Shown: positions 14,146 to 27,129 of the stretch, piece after piece | Position numbering within the stretch: the stretch's first letter is position 1 | Layout of the letters: every line of letters starts with the position of its first letter | From: Syngnathus acus | Lineage: Eukaryota; Chordata; Actinopteri; Syngnathiformes; Syngnathidae | Direction: 5' to 3' | Assembly: GCF_901709675.1 (NCBI RefSeq) | Contig: NC_051101.1 | Coordinates: forward strand, 6,408,501-6,472,500 | Length of the DNA stretch: 64,000 nt | Translations under genes and position numbers: made by a program | Notes under the pieces: model-generated | Told to the model about the DNA's origin: nothing | What the model saw: only the letters and a program-made list of their open reading frames with translations | The model's database searches: none

Positions 14146-14522
14146 TACCGTGTTTTCCGCACTATAAGGCGCACCTAAAAACCTCCAATTTTCTCAAAAG
14201 CCGACAGTGCGCCTTATAATCCGGTGCGCTTTATATATGGACCAATATGGATTCGTGGATGAGGACTAATTTATTAAAGTAAGCTTTACGTGTTTATTTT
14301 GTGTGTTGTGTGATATTAACACTTGAGCAACGTTGAGTTATTGATATATTGTTATTGTTTTCACTATTTCGAGTGTTACTATATTGTGATTGCATTAACG
14401 TTTGAGCAACGTTGAGTTATTTATTCCGGTGCGCCTTATATATGGACAAAGTTTCAAAATGGGCCATTCATTGAAGGTGTGCCTTATAATCCGGTGCGCC
14501 TTATAGTGCGGAAAATACAGTA
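14146..14522. mobile_element. Inverted-repeat DNA element (MITE-like), copy 1
   Basis: The left end begins TACCGTGTTTTCCGCACTAT and the right end is its near-perfect inverse, ending in ATACAGTA. The terminal repeats continue for nearly 30 bp into AAGGCGCAC. Inside are several copies of the subterminal word GCGCCTTATA with 'tccggtgcgc', and a repeated 'gagcaacgttgagttatt' block. There is no transposase, so it is non-autonomous. The TA at both ends fits a TA target duplication as in Tc1/mariner-type elements; the superfamily is my inference. Related copies lie at 29,147 and 45,042. Confidence 0.85.
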
Positions 14523-15830
14523 AATAGAAAGGAACGTGGTTTAAGAAACACTCTAAATAAACCCGGATATTGATGTAAAGTTGATGTAAACACAAAGTAG
14601 CCTGTACTTCTGTGTATTTCAACTCAGCAGACACAGCAGCCCACAACACTTGCATGCTTTTGCCACAGGGGGACCTTTTCCACCCACTTCAAACAAATAC
14701 TCAAGTTGTGACTCCACTTCCCCCTGGTTTATGACAAAGTGCCTGTGTTAGTATAAAACAGGTCATTTGGACCTCCCTGGGACTAGTATGGTGGAGCTGT
14801 GGAACCTGCCAACATGTACAGCTGCCCAGAAGTCCCCAAGAGAGCAATAACTCCACTCTCACCTATATGCCGTAAACAGCTTAAACCCCTCTTAAAAGCA
14901 CAAATACATTTCAGAAACAAGTAGACTTTTATAAAAAAAAAAAAACATTTCCTGTCTGGGAGTTGACTACATTGACTGTATAGATGCAGAAGCCTCTAAA
15001 GTTTCCCTGGCAGTAGCCAAACTTTCCCCTTTACTATAAGTAGTGTGCATGTATTCTATAAATGCATTAGTGAAAAACGGTGATTTTGTGGGCTGGAGGG
15101 GAAGTGATTACGAGTGACTGATGAGAGGGAAACACATGCTCCCTGAAGACTGCACCTGTACATTAACATTTATTTAGTGTGTGAGTGACTGTGTGTGTTA
15201 GCGTGTTGGAGCTTTTCTCCCCCCATGTTTACGTGTGTTTCCAATTCAACCATACAGACATGCACACTAATAATTCAAACACGAGTGGATCAGTAATCCA
15301 TCAGCAACATGCTGTTAAAAACGTTTTCAGTTCAAAGTGACGGAGAATAATAAAGAGGAAGGTCTGCAATGCTGAAGGGATATTTTTAGCATTCAGAGGA
15401 ACAATTGGCTTTTTTATGGTAGTAATTTATTAGTAACTGATGTGCACAGCAAAAACATATGGAACAAATATCGTGGATGACTTGAATTGTTAATTCTATG
15501 CTTATTTGAAAATGTGAAGAACCAAAAAATCACTTGCCTCCAGTGTTTTTCCCACAAGTCCTTCACAGCCATAGGTCCTTCTTGAAACAGTGTCAAGATC
15601 TGTATACACTTTTTTTTTTTAGATGGAAAACTATTTCCTGGCTTTTTCTGTGCTGGACTTCCATCTGGCACATCACAAAGAGAAAATAAGGCAAGGGAAG
15701 CAGAAGAAATTATACAAACTCAAACAGCACTGTTGATGTGGGAAAACGGGCTATTTATTGCAATATTCAGTCCACAACCAAATTAATCACCAAATGTTTT
15801 CAAGGTTTTCAAAGGGGACTGAAAATCATG
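14523..15830. other. Non-coding stretch, nothing recognised
   Basis: No recognisable gene. Short A and T runs occur at 14,932-14,944 and 15,610-15,620. Confidence 0.5.
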
Positions 15831-16077
15831 ACGAGCAGTCTGGTTCCCGATTCCTTCATCTCTCCATTCCTTACTTCAGCCCCTTTCCAGCTCTCGTTGT
15901 ATCTCTCCATATTTCCAATGCTTCCACAAACATCTTTCCCTCCTTCCATTCTACAGTTCTTCCATTTGTTCATTTCATTCTCCATCCAGCTCCTTTCCTC
16001 TCCACCCATGAACAGTTAAAGCTTTCCATTCCTGCTTTCATCTCTCCATTCTGACTGTATTTCCATCCACCCAGGTA
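15831..16077 (+). repeat. Pyrimidine-rich tract (TTCC/CTCC-rich)
   Basis: About 245 bp of strongly C+T-biased plus strand, rich in CTCCATTCC, CTTCC and CATCCA words without a fixed period. The overlapping open frames at 15,738-16,054 (93-98 codons, Ser/Pro/Phe-rich) are by-products of this composition. It may be a decayed simple-sequence array. Confidence 0.6.
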
Positions 16078-16384
16078 AATATTAAATACAGCGGGCACTG
16101 GGACCTTTTAAAAATGTCATTTCTGACAGACTGGATGAGACATGCTTGCTCTCTGTTGATTTATCCTTCCAAGTGTGCTGCAGAAACTTTGTTAATGTCT
16201 TCTCATCATGGCAGTAACAACACTTCAGCGTGGCCAGGAAACAGGTGCAAGAATTTTACTGTCCATCAGTTTACCAGTGACATGGAGTAGAATTGTGCCT
16301 GATACCTTGCATCAGTAATAACACAAAAGCCAAATATACAATCGAACATATAGACTGGACAATGTTAACATGAATTTGTTTGTA

Positions 16385-16690
16385 GTGGCTGACACGGTGG
16401 ATCACTGGTTAGCACATCGCCTCACAGTTCAGAGGTGTGGGTTCCTGCTCCGGTCTTCCTGTGTGGAGTTTGCATGTTCTCCCCATGCCTGCGTGGGTTT
16501 CCTCCAGGTAATAAGATTTCCTCCCCCTGCATGGTAGACCGATTCCAAATTGTCCGTAGGTGTGATTGTGGGTGTGAATGGTTATTTGTTTACGTGTGCC
16601 CTGTGATTGGCTAGCGACCACCTACCACCCAATGACTGCCAGCACGCCCGCAACCCTCGTGAGGAGAAGCGAGTCGGATGATGCAATAAT
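16385..16690 (+). mobile_element. tRNA-headed SINE-like repeat, older copy
   Basis: A box-A-like word TGGATCACTGG sits at 16,398-16,408, followed by a decayed box-B region ('ggttcctgctc' near 16,440). The shared body follows: 'gtgtggagtttgcatgttc', 'ccatgcctgcgtgggtt', 'tgattggctagcgacca' and 'ccagcacgcccgcaac'. The order matches the copy at 59,769-60,082. It is a dispersed teleost repeat, and I infer a tRNA-derived SINE from the promoter-like head. The 3' end is shared with the local duplication starting at about 16,639. Confidence 0.8.
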
Positions 16691-16940
16691 GGCAACAGAA
16701 TTGTTGCAACATTTTGGGAAGTAATTTTGTGCACTTAGCACAACAACCTCACTAGAGCTTGTTTTATGATAGCAATCAAAAAATACAATGAAAGCAGGTC
16801 ACGCTTATGATGTGACAGGAATTAAAGTAATGTCACGAGACATTAATATATATAATAATAATATAGAGAAAACTTTCCAACACCACTGCACAAACTTCAG
16901 AACTTTTGCCTACATCTCTTTTGATAATCAATCATGGTCA
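16639..16940 (+). repeat. Local duplication, copy A
   Basis: From 'ccagcacgcccgcaac' to 'atcatggtca' this segment matches 18,034-18,301 in the same orientation, 1.4 kb away. Shared words include 'gatgatgcaataatggcaac', 'agaattgttgcaacattttg' and 'aaaaaatacaatgaaagc'. Copy A has an extra stretch of about 50 bp (around 16,851-16,908) absent from copy B. Confidence 0.9.
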
Positions 16941-18026
16941 ACAGTAGACATCCACCCTCTGCTTCATCTGTTTACTACATATTTACTCCACTTGCCACTA
17001 GATGGACCAGAAAGCAAAAAATAAATGTCATATTAATGGCAGGCAGCACTACAGAAGCATCTGGCCAGGACAAACAGCCCAAGGGAAGCTATTTGCTGAC
17101 AAATGGGATTCAGTGCTGAGCTTCAGCAGCATTAACTGGTGGGTTTTATTGGTTGAACGAGCACGATATCATGGGTTTCTTCACTATGCTCTCTGGCAGC
17201 ACGGATGACAGGGCAAGGAGTGAAGGCATTTGGTCACGCAAAGATGTTGGGTGCTGTTTAACAGATGGTGGGAGACCAGTGAAGAAAGTGGCAATGGACA
17301 GCAGATGGAGAAAAGATCAACACGAGACCAAAGATCTATTTTGTACATTCTCCATCCTGCCAGTCAACACTACTGGAAACACAACAATCATATTTTCTTA
17401 GATGAATGCCTCTGTCAGTGTCATTCAAAACTGAGCATTTATAAATTTTTGACTGGTCGGTGTAGCTCGCAGTGTTGTAGTTTGGTTATTTACCAACAGG
17501 AGGCAATCTTGCATTATACAGTAATCAACACTACATGTTTGAACATCCTAAACATGTTTTCAACTGCACGTTGCAATCCTGTTTGAAATATTTTACAGCC
17601 AGCTTTTGAGTTAAGTTGAGATAATGCAATATAAAAGAAGTATAATGTAATATAAAAGGAAATGACAACAGGGGTCTTTGAGGGAACTATTGTGCTGCAT
17701 ACAGGCTGAGGGAATGTGTAGGTGGTGATGTGGGTGTTTTGAAACCGCAGGAGGCAGGCAAGAGACACAGCGCTGCCTCCCCCTGCACTTGTAGTATGGA
17801 CCTGACATCCTGTCAGGCAACATGCTTGAAGACACTAGCATAGAGAAACAAAGCTGGGAACTTCACTTTTTCTGTCTTTGATAGAAAAAGGAAGACAAAG
17901 ATACCACAAGTGAGTACAGAGCAGAGGTCTTTATATTAAAAATTAGATTGGAATTTTTCTATGAGATTTCCATGCTTCTATGTATCACACATTTTGTCTC
18001 TTAAGAAACAAAAGATGGATGTCAAG
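16941..18026. other. Spacer between the two duplicated segments
   Basis: About 1.1 kb with only short overlapping open frames (up to 118 codons at 17,230-17,586) and no recognisable product. I see no repeat linking it to either flank. Confidence 0.5.
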
Positions 18027-18033
18027 GTAGGTT

Positions 18034-18301
18034 CCAGCACGCCCGCAACTCTAGTGAGGAGAAGCGGTTCGGATGATGCAATAATGGCAACAGAATTGTT
18101 GCAACATTTTGGGAAGTCATTTTGGGTGCATACTACTTAGCACAACAACCTCACCAGTGCTTGTTTTATGATAGCAATTAAAAAATACAATGAAAGCAGG
18201 TCACACCTATGATGTGACAGGAATGAAAGCAACGAGTAGTAACGAGACATTAATATATTAATAAATTAGCCTACATCTCTTTTGATAATGAATCATGGTC
18301 A
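18034..18301 (+). repeat. Local duplication, copy B (includes a SINE tail fragment)
   Basis: Direct repeat of 16,639-16,940. Its first 45 bp are the 3' part of the SINE-like repeat ('ccagcacgcccgcaac', 'gtgaggagaagcgg'); the rest is non-SINE DNA shared only with copy A. Copy B lacks about 50 bp near its right end and has small indels. Confidence 0.9.
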
Positions 18302-18332
18302 CTTTTTTTCTCTTTTGTTTCTTTCTTTTCTT

Positions 18333-18373
18333 TCTCTCTCTCTCTCTCTATATATATATACACACATATATAT
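18333..18373. repeat. Compound (CT)n-(TA)n-(CA)n microsatellite
   Basis: A CT run passes into a TA run, then a short CA/TA tail. Confidence 0.9.
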
Positions 18374-18993
18374 GAATTTTTAAAAAGATGCATAATTAGA
18401 TGTCATTATGGATGTACAGTAAATCTTTTGTGTAAACCTGTGAGAGCTCTCAAGGTCTTTACTGATAATCTAGTATATCCCTTCTCTTTTGATGGTCACT
18501 GTTAGAAGAAAAGTGTCGGCCATTACAGGCTTGGCAGCTGCGCGGGCCTCCAACACTAAGGCTCTCTGGGAGTCAGATGATCACAGAGAATGATGGCGGT
18601 TGCTGAGACTCAAGCCAGTGTCAAAGGTCATTGCATTAACTCTCTGACATCAAATAAAACGACTGTATGCATGTCTCAAGAAAAAAAATGAACTCTGAGA
18701 AGGAAGGGCAGACAAAATTCATCACCTAATATCACTTATTTATCGTTTGAGCTTTTTGGATCATTTGAACAAAAGCAGAAACATTTCCCCTCTTTTACAC
18801 TATTCACTGTTACTGTTTTATATGAGAGGAAATAAAGAAACCACATAAAAGTTAACACTGGCATTGTAAATTTACCACTGCTATTTGAAATGGATGCAAG
18901 CGTAATTGCAAACTTTGACCAAAAATTTAAATGGGATCATATAAATGAGGCTTGAAATACATTCCGAAGAAAAAAGGGTACGTCCATGAGTTT
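18374..18993. other. Non-coding stretch, nothing recognised
   Basis: No open frame of interest and no recognised repeat. The base composition is AT-rich towards the right. Confidence 0.5.
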
Positions 18994-19316
18994 AACATAA
19001 AATCTTAAAACTATAAATAACACTGCTGCCGAGGGATTTAATTATCAATCATCAAATTGAAACGTGAAAGTAGTGTTTTTCAAGCAAATTAATGATAATA
19101 CTAAATTATATTTAGCATTCAAACATGTTTAATCATATTTTAAATAATAATCCAAAATCATAACAAATAACATAAAAGTACATAAAAGTATGAACATAAA
19201 AGCTCAAAACTATAAATAACACAGTGTTTTTCAAGCAAATTGATGATAATACTAAATTATATTTGCATTCAAACATGATTAATTGTGTTTTAAATAACAA
19301 CCCAAAATCATAACAA
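18994..19316 (+). repeat. Imperfect tandem duplication, two units
   Basis: Unit 1 (18,994-19,167) and unit 2 (19,193-19,316) share 'aaaactataaataacac', 'gtgtttttcaagcaaatt', 'gataatactaaattatattt' and 'caaaatcataacaa' in the same order. Unit 1 carries about 48 bp ('tgctgccgagggattt' onward) missing from unit 2. A decamer CATAAAAGTA is repeated twice between them at 19,171-19,190. Confidence 0.92.
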
Positions 19317-20780
19317 TTGACTTATAAAAAATAATTGGGATGGGGTATATTATACTAAAATAGCTGAATTTGATAATGGAAGTCTGAGTAACATAAGACT
19401 GGAAACCACAAGCATGTTGTGTGCAAAAAATGTGTTGCACATGCTCTGCAGCTTGAAGAAAAAAAAAAGAATTCTTCAGTTGTGCTACTGTTGGATATAC
19501 AATTTGCCTACTCTGTGAGCAGTGCTCATCATTTCACGTGTAACTCAATTTTCCTTAGTCCAAGAACAGTTCTGAGTTTATAATGATCTGTTTTAGTCTT
19601 GTCGGTGGCCGAGGTCTGAGATGTTTTATTTTTAAATATTTATTATTACTACTATTTCATGATGTCATTCAGTTCAGTAATCTCTGATTAAAATGTACTA
19701 TGTTTTGGCAAGCTCATGGTATATAACGTTTCCCTAATGGACAAACACATGAGTAGAGAAGGCCTTGTCGTTATGGTAATGCATCAATAGGTGACGCTGC
19801 AGACTCGTGGACTGCACCAACATTTCTGCGCGTCACAGGCAGCCGCTGCAAAACTTCATTCAGTCCTTCTGCTGCCTTTACAGTTACACGACCACATGGA
19901 AGTTTGAATGCTGTTGCTATATTCAGTAGAGGTTATACCTATAATAATAATAATAATAATAATTAAACTATATATTGTATTATTACGTGTTCATGTATTT
20001 TAAATATTTAAATGTTATGTATTGTAACTTTATTGTTTAATCTAAATTGAATCAGCAAAATAACTAAAATCAACAGTTTTAACGGTTGAAATAGTTTACT
20101 TGAAGATACGCATAATGCCCCGTTCCGTGTATGAACCCCAACGTTTGATTTGATGCTCCTATACGTCTTCATAAACTCTATTTCCGAAAACAAAGCAGCG
20201 AAATTAATTACATATTGAATAATGGCACTTACAGATAAACAATTCTTCTCATGCATTGACAGGACGTACACATCTACTTAATGATATTTGGTCATGTCGC
20301 TTGCTCATGAATTTTAATATTGATTGAATTGTGCATAATATACTTTTACGTATTCGTTGTGAATAACAAAAATAGAAAACATCTCAATTTCAAACAAATT
20401 GCATTTTGTGTATTGTAAAAAAAGCTCCATGAATAACGAATGTCATCGCGTTAAGCACATTATTAGCACTTGAATATATATTTCTATACAATAATATCAA
20501 GAGCTTCATCAGTAGCCTATGAAATATTTTATTCTTACCCAAATGACACAAATGATTTATTGTGCTCAGCTTGCAGCATGCACTGTAAATGGTTTAAAGA
20601 AAATCTTGCAAGGTAGTCACATATCCAAAAGCAAGTATCGTGGACTCGGGGTACAATCAGACTTTCATGTACTTTATGTCTTCAAAAGCATGAGTTCTCT
20701 GCTATGTCTATAAGGTGTATTAAAGTGAGGTAAAATTGAGCTTAAAAGGGTGCACGCTTCTCTCGGCTGTGGGGCTCTAG
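19317..20780. other. osr2 proximal upstream region
   Basis: Very AT-rich DNA with an ATA-type run at 19,940-19,963 and a GC-richer island at about 19,785-19,905. No gene is recognisable. Its position just upstream of the putative osr2 promoter makes it a candidate for regulatory DNA, but no specific element can be proven from this single sequence. Confidence 0.45.
19940..19963. repeat. (ATA)n microsatellite
   Basis: Eight trinucleotide units. Confidence 0.9.
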
Positions 20781-20904
20781 TTGCTATCCAAACACAAATA
20801 AACAGAGGAGGAACATTGGACTTAATGATAGAGAAGGAGGGGGCGTGCCGGAGGCGGGCAGAGTGAGCCCATGCAGGAGCCCTAAAAAGTGAAGAATCGG
20901 TGCG
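20781..20904 (+). promoter_or_regulatory. osr2: Putative osr2 promoter
   Basis: The segment holds a forkhead-type site AAATAAACA (20,796-20,804), two GC-box-like words (GGGGGCGTG at 20,839-20,847 and GAGGCGGGC at 20,851-20,859) and a weak TATA-like CCTAAAAAG at 20,881. It sits before a G+C-richer stretch ending in a good splice donor. That this is the promoter is inferred from position and composition; no transcript start can be read from the sequence. Confidence 0.4.
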
Positions 20905-21152
20905 CATTACGCACACTTGCAGCCTGAGCTGCGAACGGGACTCCCACGGTGCTGCTGCCTGTCTTCCAGACCCACTGATCACACTTCATGAGTGTGCACA
21001 GGTCCGAGGCACCGCACTTGGCTGCATGGCTGTGAAAGTTCCATGGACTTGGAACTTGGAAAACTTCTAGTGGCGCTGTACTGGAGCCGGCAGCTTCTGT
21101 AGTTACTGTGGATTATTGGCATACCGTAGGATTCTGACAGCTATTTATTGGG
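20905..21152 (+). other. osr2: osr2 putative non-coding first exon (5' UTR)
   Basis: The stretch ends at a consensus donor (TTGGG|GTAAGA, GT at 21,153). The second exon begins 1.4 kb downstream at 22,585 after 'ctctcttttccaag'. A non-coding first exon spliced to an ATG-bearing second exon is the usual layout of vertebrate OSR genes. The 5' limit is only a guess. Confidence 0.45.
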
Positions 21153-22584
21153 GTAAGAATGTGTTTGGAAGGCTCCATTCTGACACGCGTCACTCAAAGT
21201 GCACTTGTTTTGTAACTTTTCTGTCACTTTAAATACTTCTGATGAATGCGCGATTAAGAAGCGAGCCTGCAGCAGCACTACCAGCAGCAACAGCTCTTGT
21301 CATCTCTGCATAAACTCAATCAATCGATCGTGATTAACGCTCCTTGTTCAGCAATGTGTGGGTGAAACTTCACTCATTTTTTTTTTTTTTTTTTTGCTTT
21401 AATGCACACAAAAAATACGCGCAATGTAAACTTTTTTAAGAGTCCGGAAAAATGAACGCACGGAACACGGGCATGCATGCAAGTGTAAATGCAGTCCAAA
21501 GGTTAGGGAGAACTTGTTGATCAAAGTAGTGAGTAGGCTATGGGAGAGGAACAAGTGCCTGTATGGTGACTTAAACTGCACCTGTGCAACATTATGTTTA
21601 ACCCCATCCTGTCTGAGCGGGGAGACCCATGATGAGGCCAAAAGAGCAATTCTGTGAAAGTGAATTCAAACATCTGTGAAATTACCCAGGCCTTTTCATC
21701 ATCATCATCATCATGTGAACACGTAATCATCGTGCTTACAAGTTGTACGTTTTAACTGTTTCCCATTGTAGGAATATTTAATTTAATTTGCGTTTTATTT
21801 CAATAGATTACAACTATTATTCGAAACAAAACACGAGTCTCTTCAAGCAAAAAAGGGGTTATTTTTCTTGTTTTGCTTCTCTGCTATTAAGGATGATTTT
21901 CATCGTGAAGTAATCAAGCTCTCGGTCTTCTCTGTGCTGAAATGGACTACAAGTGAAACAATTTAGTTCATTTACTGTTGGCAGCTCACTTGATTTGTCT
22001 TATTTTTTTTAATTAATGAAAAAGTAGCTCAATGTCTTGAAGTTAAAACGAGGGAACAGAAATAAGTTGCTCCCAAAAACGATTAAACAATTAAATAAAC
22101 AAGACGTACGATTTCAGCAATGTAGCACAAGACTATCCACTTTATAATAACTATATCAAACGTTTTAATATGTTTCAACATGGCTCATATGTCCTCAAAT
22201 AATGTTAATAAATCACGTTCAATTTTAACATATGGCCCCATGAATTGAAATGGGAAACAGCTTGCGTTTAGCGTGCGCTTTATCCAAAGAAATGAATACA
22301 TAGACTCCATGTCCATTTATGTTTAACTCCATAATAATCACTTCATAGAGTGATAATTTTCTGAGAGCATTTATTATAAAAGTGAAAATATTACGAAAAG
22401 TCTCCGCGCGCTCTTCTCTGACTCCCGCTTCGGTGTGTTAAATTGGAGGAAAGTATATTGCTTGCTTACCATTTATTCCCATTGTAAGATTGGACCAAAT
22501 TCCGAATATGCCTCCTCTTGCAGAAGCATTAATTGTCTGTTGTGCGCACACAACTAACAGTGAACATGTTCTCTCTTTTCCAAG
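21153..22584 (+). other. osr2 putative intron 1
   Basis: AT-rich intron inferred between the putative 5' UTR exon and exon 2. It contains a T17 run (21,379-21,395), a (CAT)n run near 21,698-21,715 and no coding exon. First introns of developmental regulators often hold enhancers, but no specific one is visible. Confidence 0.45.
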
Positions 22585-22627
22585 GGGTTGTCGGCGTGTC
22601 CCTCTCGCTCCGCAAGTGTGAGCCGCA

Positions 22628-24010
<1,383 letters not shown>

Positions 24011-24280
24011 GTCAGGACAGAAATAAACAAAATAAACGGGGGGGATGAAATGGACACGAGAAGAGGAGTCAGCATTTTTTTTCAATGCATAGACAAGATC
24101 CAAACGCGGAAATTGCAAATCGCGCATGAATTGATTGCGCAGCATGTTGGACAACACCATGTAAATATCAAGACCATGTACATAAAAATGTATTTTCTGG
24201 CATTCAAATGACAAAGTTGTTATAAAAAAAAAAATTTGAATTGTATTTTAGAAATAAATATTTCCATTGCATATATCTGT
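24011..24280 (+). other. osr2: osr2 3' UTR with polyadenylation signal
   Basis: A canonical AATAAA lies at 24,253-24,258, about 245 bp after the stop, followed by a T-rich stretch that fits a downstream element. The cleavage position at about 24,270-24,280 is inferred. Confidence 0.65.
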
Positions 24281-25316
24281 GTGCTTTTATTTTTATATGC
24301 CTCACATGAACCAACGTTTTTTTTGAATTTATAGGTGCTATATGTTTACAACTCCCGCCGCAGAGAGTTTATAGTGTTCCACAGCGGGTGGAGTAGAAGC
24401 AAGCAGATATCGCTCAACAGACAGGCATTTGCACTAAAAAAAAAGAAGAAAAAAAAGCCCTTGGTTCATTTATGAGGAAAAATCAGCTCGTTATGACAGT
24501 ATTAATACTACAGCAGTGTAACATAGCATAATCAAGCCATCATATTTTTTATCGAAATTACAGATGATCATGTTACTGACCTGCCAAGTCATGGAACGCA
24601 TATGCGTCAGTATACAGCAGTCAATCATTATATATTTTTGAATACTACGGGGCAGGCTGGAGACAGCTTAATTAACTAAATAATTACGTCATCACCGTGA
24701 CCGCAATTTTTGCGTCAAGTGAATTTGAAAAACACCGCAAGAGCGGCGTTTAATGCATGAAAACAAACAAAAAAAGTTTTGGAGATAAATTAATGTAAAA
24801 TAAAAATTATTTATTTATATTTTAATAAAATAAGATAAAAAAAAAACCATGTAGGTCATGGGTACTTGTGAGTGCGCCAAAGTTCATATAGTTGTAGAAT
24901 GGGTTTAATAGAATCCAGTTTTTGATCTTAAATATTAACCCCCAACACCGTCAGATCTGACAAACGACACAACACAATCATCTTTATAAGATCCTCCATG
25001 CATCTTTCTTTAATTGACTTTCAGGCTTGATGTGTGCATGCACAACAGCCACATAAAAAATCTAATTGTGTACAGTTGCTTGAATGTTATATTTCCGTTT
25101 AATGGTTTTATAGACCCTCCAAAAACACCAACAACAAACAAATAAAAAAATAATAACAGAAGTTTTTTTTCTTCCTGTTTTTAATTTATTTTTTGATGGG
25201 CCGGATTAGCAAGGGCCCATAACTGGAAATCCACTAGACGTTGACTGCGAGCAAGTGTTTGGCAAGTGTAAAATCTCCAGCAATGCCGTACCTTCATATG
25301 CTTTTTTATTGTTTAA

Positions 25317-25345
25317 CAATAACAATAATAATAATAATAATAATA
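25317..25345. repeat. (AAT)n microsatellite
   Basis: About nine AAT/AAC trinucleotide units. Confidence 0.9.
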
Positions 25346-25576
25346 CAAAGAGCACAGTCGTGGGAATATTATATGTTTCTAGAAATGACAACGTTTCGTG
25401 TCAAGATGAAATCATTCAGAGGGCAACATTTGGTCATTTTGCTCTGGCTGGACATCTTACAAACTAGATGCACAGAAGGGCTCGAGTTTCTGGCTGTCGT
25501 GTTTAGAGCAAACATAAAAACGGTATTCTGATAAAATAATTAAATTTACTGGAAGTAATAATAACAAAAAATAAAA

Positions 25577-25579
<3 letters not shown>

Positions 25580-25619
<40 letters not shown>

Positions 25620-25635
25620 TAATAATGATAATAAT
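25580..25635. repeat. (TAA)n microsatellite, interrupted
   Basis: About 18 units of TAA/AAT with TGAT interruptions near the 3' end. Confidence 0.93.
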
Positions 25636-26563
25636 GTTAGTATTATTATTTGATGAATCACGTTGTAGTTTCAAGTTGATCACCTCTTTGTCTAGATAGG
25701 TCAAGATTGACAAATACCTGAAAGCAAAATAGCAAAAGCAAATGGTTGATTTTAAATATGTACGTCATTTAATTGTCACATATGGCAGTGACTTTGCATA
25801 CTTTTATGGTTAAATTGTTATCCAGTAATGCTTCCTGGTCAACATCAGACATTTTCAATTATGTTGGCCAACATGCAGTTGTCATTCAGACAGCTCACGA
25901 AACTTCACAGATGTCCGTTTGAGCAGTTCATGATTTTGATACAACCTCTCAGATAATTCAAATTGCTCATTGGCAATGCCATAATAAAACTTGATTCACA
26001 AGGTTTTGTGATGAAAATACATGAATACAATAATAGTATTGCCTGGATGTATTAATGCAAGTAAACTAGAGACTGAACATGTCTTTAAGTTTGGAGTAAA
26101 TTTGCAATAACCACTATTCCAGACTTGCTCTGTATAGTTTCATGGCCACCTCTTCCAGTCTACACATAAAGACCGAAAATAAACCCACAAGGAAAACAAA
26201 AAGAAAATCACAAATCTTAAATTTGAGATATTGACTCATTTTCTCCAGTCATTTTCCAGTTGATGTAAAATGGAAGTGCTTATTCACAACCTCAAAGTAT
26301 AGAGAATCACTGCAGATTCGGAGTTGTGCCAGCAATAATAATTCTAAATTTGGTTTCGGCCATTAGTTGGCATTCTTTAAACTTGCATCTATTAATCCAC
26401 CGACCATCTGAAACTATGCACACACGAAAAGAAAGTGCGCAAGACATAAATGACAAAAAGAACTGACCAATGCATCGAAATGAATGACGGTACAATTATG
26501 CATGTAAAAATAATACAGTATTAAGAAATATAGCTGCATAGAGATGCGCATATTCTGTGTGCA

Positions 26564-26970
26564 TGACGTCATTTCTCCCCTCCCTGGTTTGGGAGATGTA
26601 TGTTTCAAATAAGGCCAAGGTGTAAAATTTAAATCTGAATCCATTTGGTCAGATTACGCCTCCCTTCTTGAATATTCAATTTTATCGCAAAACTTTTAAA
26701 AACCCAATTAGATTTAAATGCACAAAACCGGTTGCTTGGCTAAATGACCCCGACTTCCCAAATAATTTTTTGTAGTGGATTATAAAATATTCAGTTGTAA
26801 ATCCCAAATCATTGATTAGACCTACATGATTACACATACAATACGACAGTGTATTCAGCTCACTCCGTGACACCAGTCGTGAGTAAAGAACTAGAAGCTC
26901 ACTTTTACCAGCAGCCTTAAAGGCAACACCACCCATGCGGAAGTCGTAATCGTGTTTACTGATGACGTCG
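26564..26970 (+). promoter_or_regulatory. vps13b: vps13b upstream region with two CRE-like sites
   Basis: A perfect palindromic CRE (TGACGTCA) lies at 26,564-26,571 and a near-CRE (TGACGTCG) at 26,963-26,970, the latter about 250 bp before the putative first-exon donor. CRE/ATF sites are common in housekeeping promoters, and VPS13B is broadly expressed (known of the family). That these sites act here is inference. Confidence 0.4.
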
Positions 26971-27129
26971 ACTCCGGAGTGTCTGAGAGCTGCAGCTAGC
27001 ATTTGATATTGCAATGCAATCGTAATTCTCAGTGCAAATAGAATAACCAGAGAATCCAAGATAGGGTCACGCGAGAGCGTGTTTTTTGTGTTATAATGCG
27101 TGTCTACCCGAAACGAAGTTAGATGACTT

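Larger units (their letters stand above)
24281..26563. other. osr2-vps13b intergenic spacer
   Basis: AT-rich DNA without a recognisable gene. It carries two AAT-type microsatellites (25,317-25,345 and 25,580-25,635) and short A runs. The short distance between two unrelated plus-strand genes leaves little room for another gene. Confidence 0.6.
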
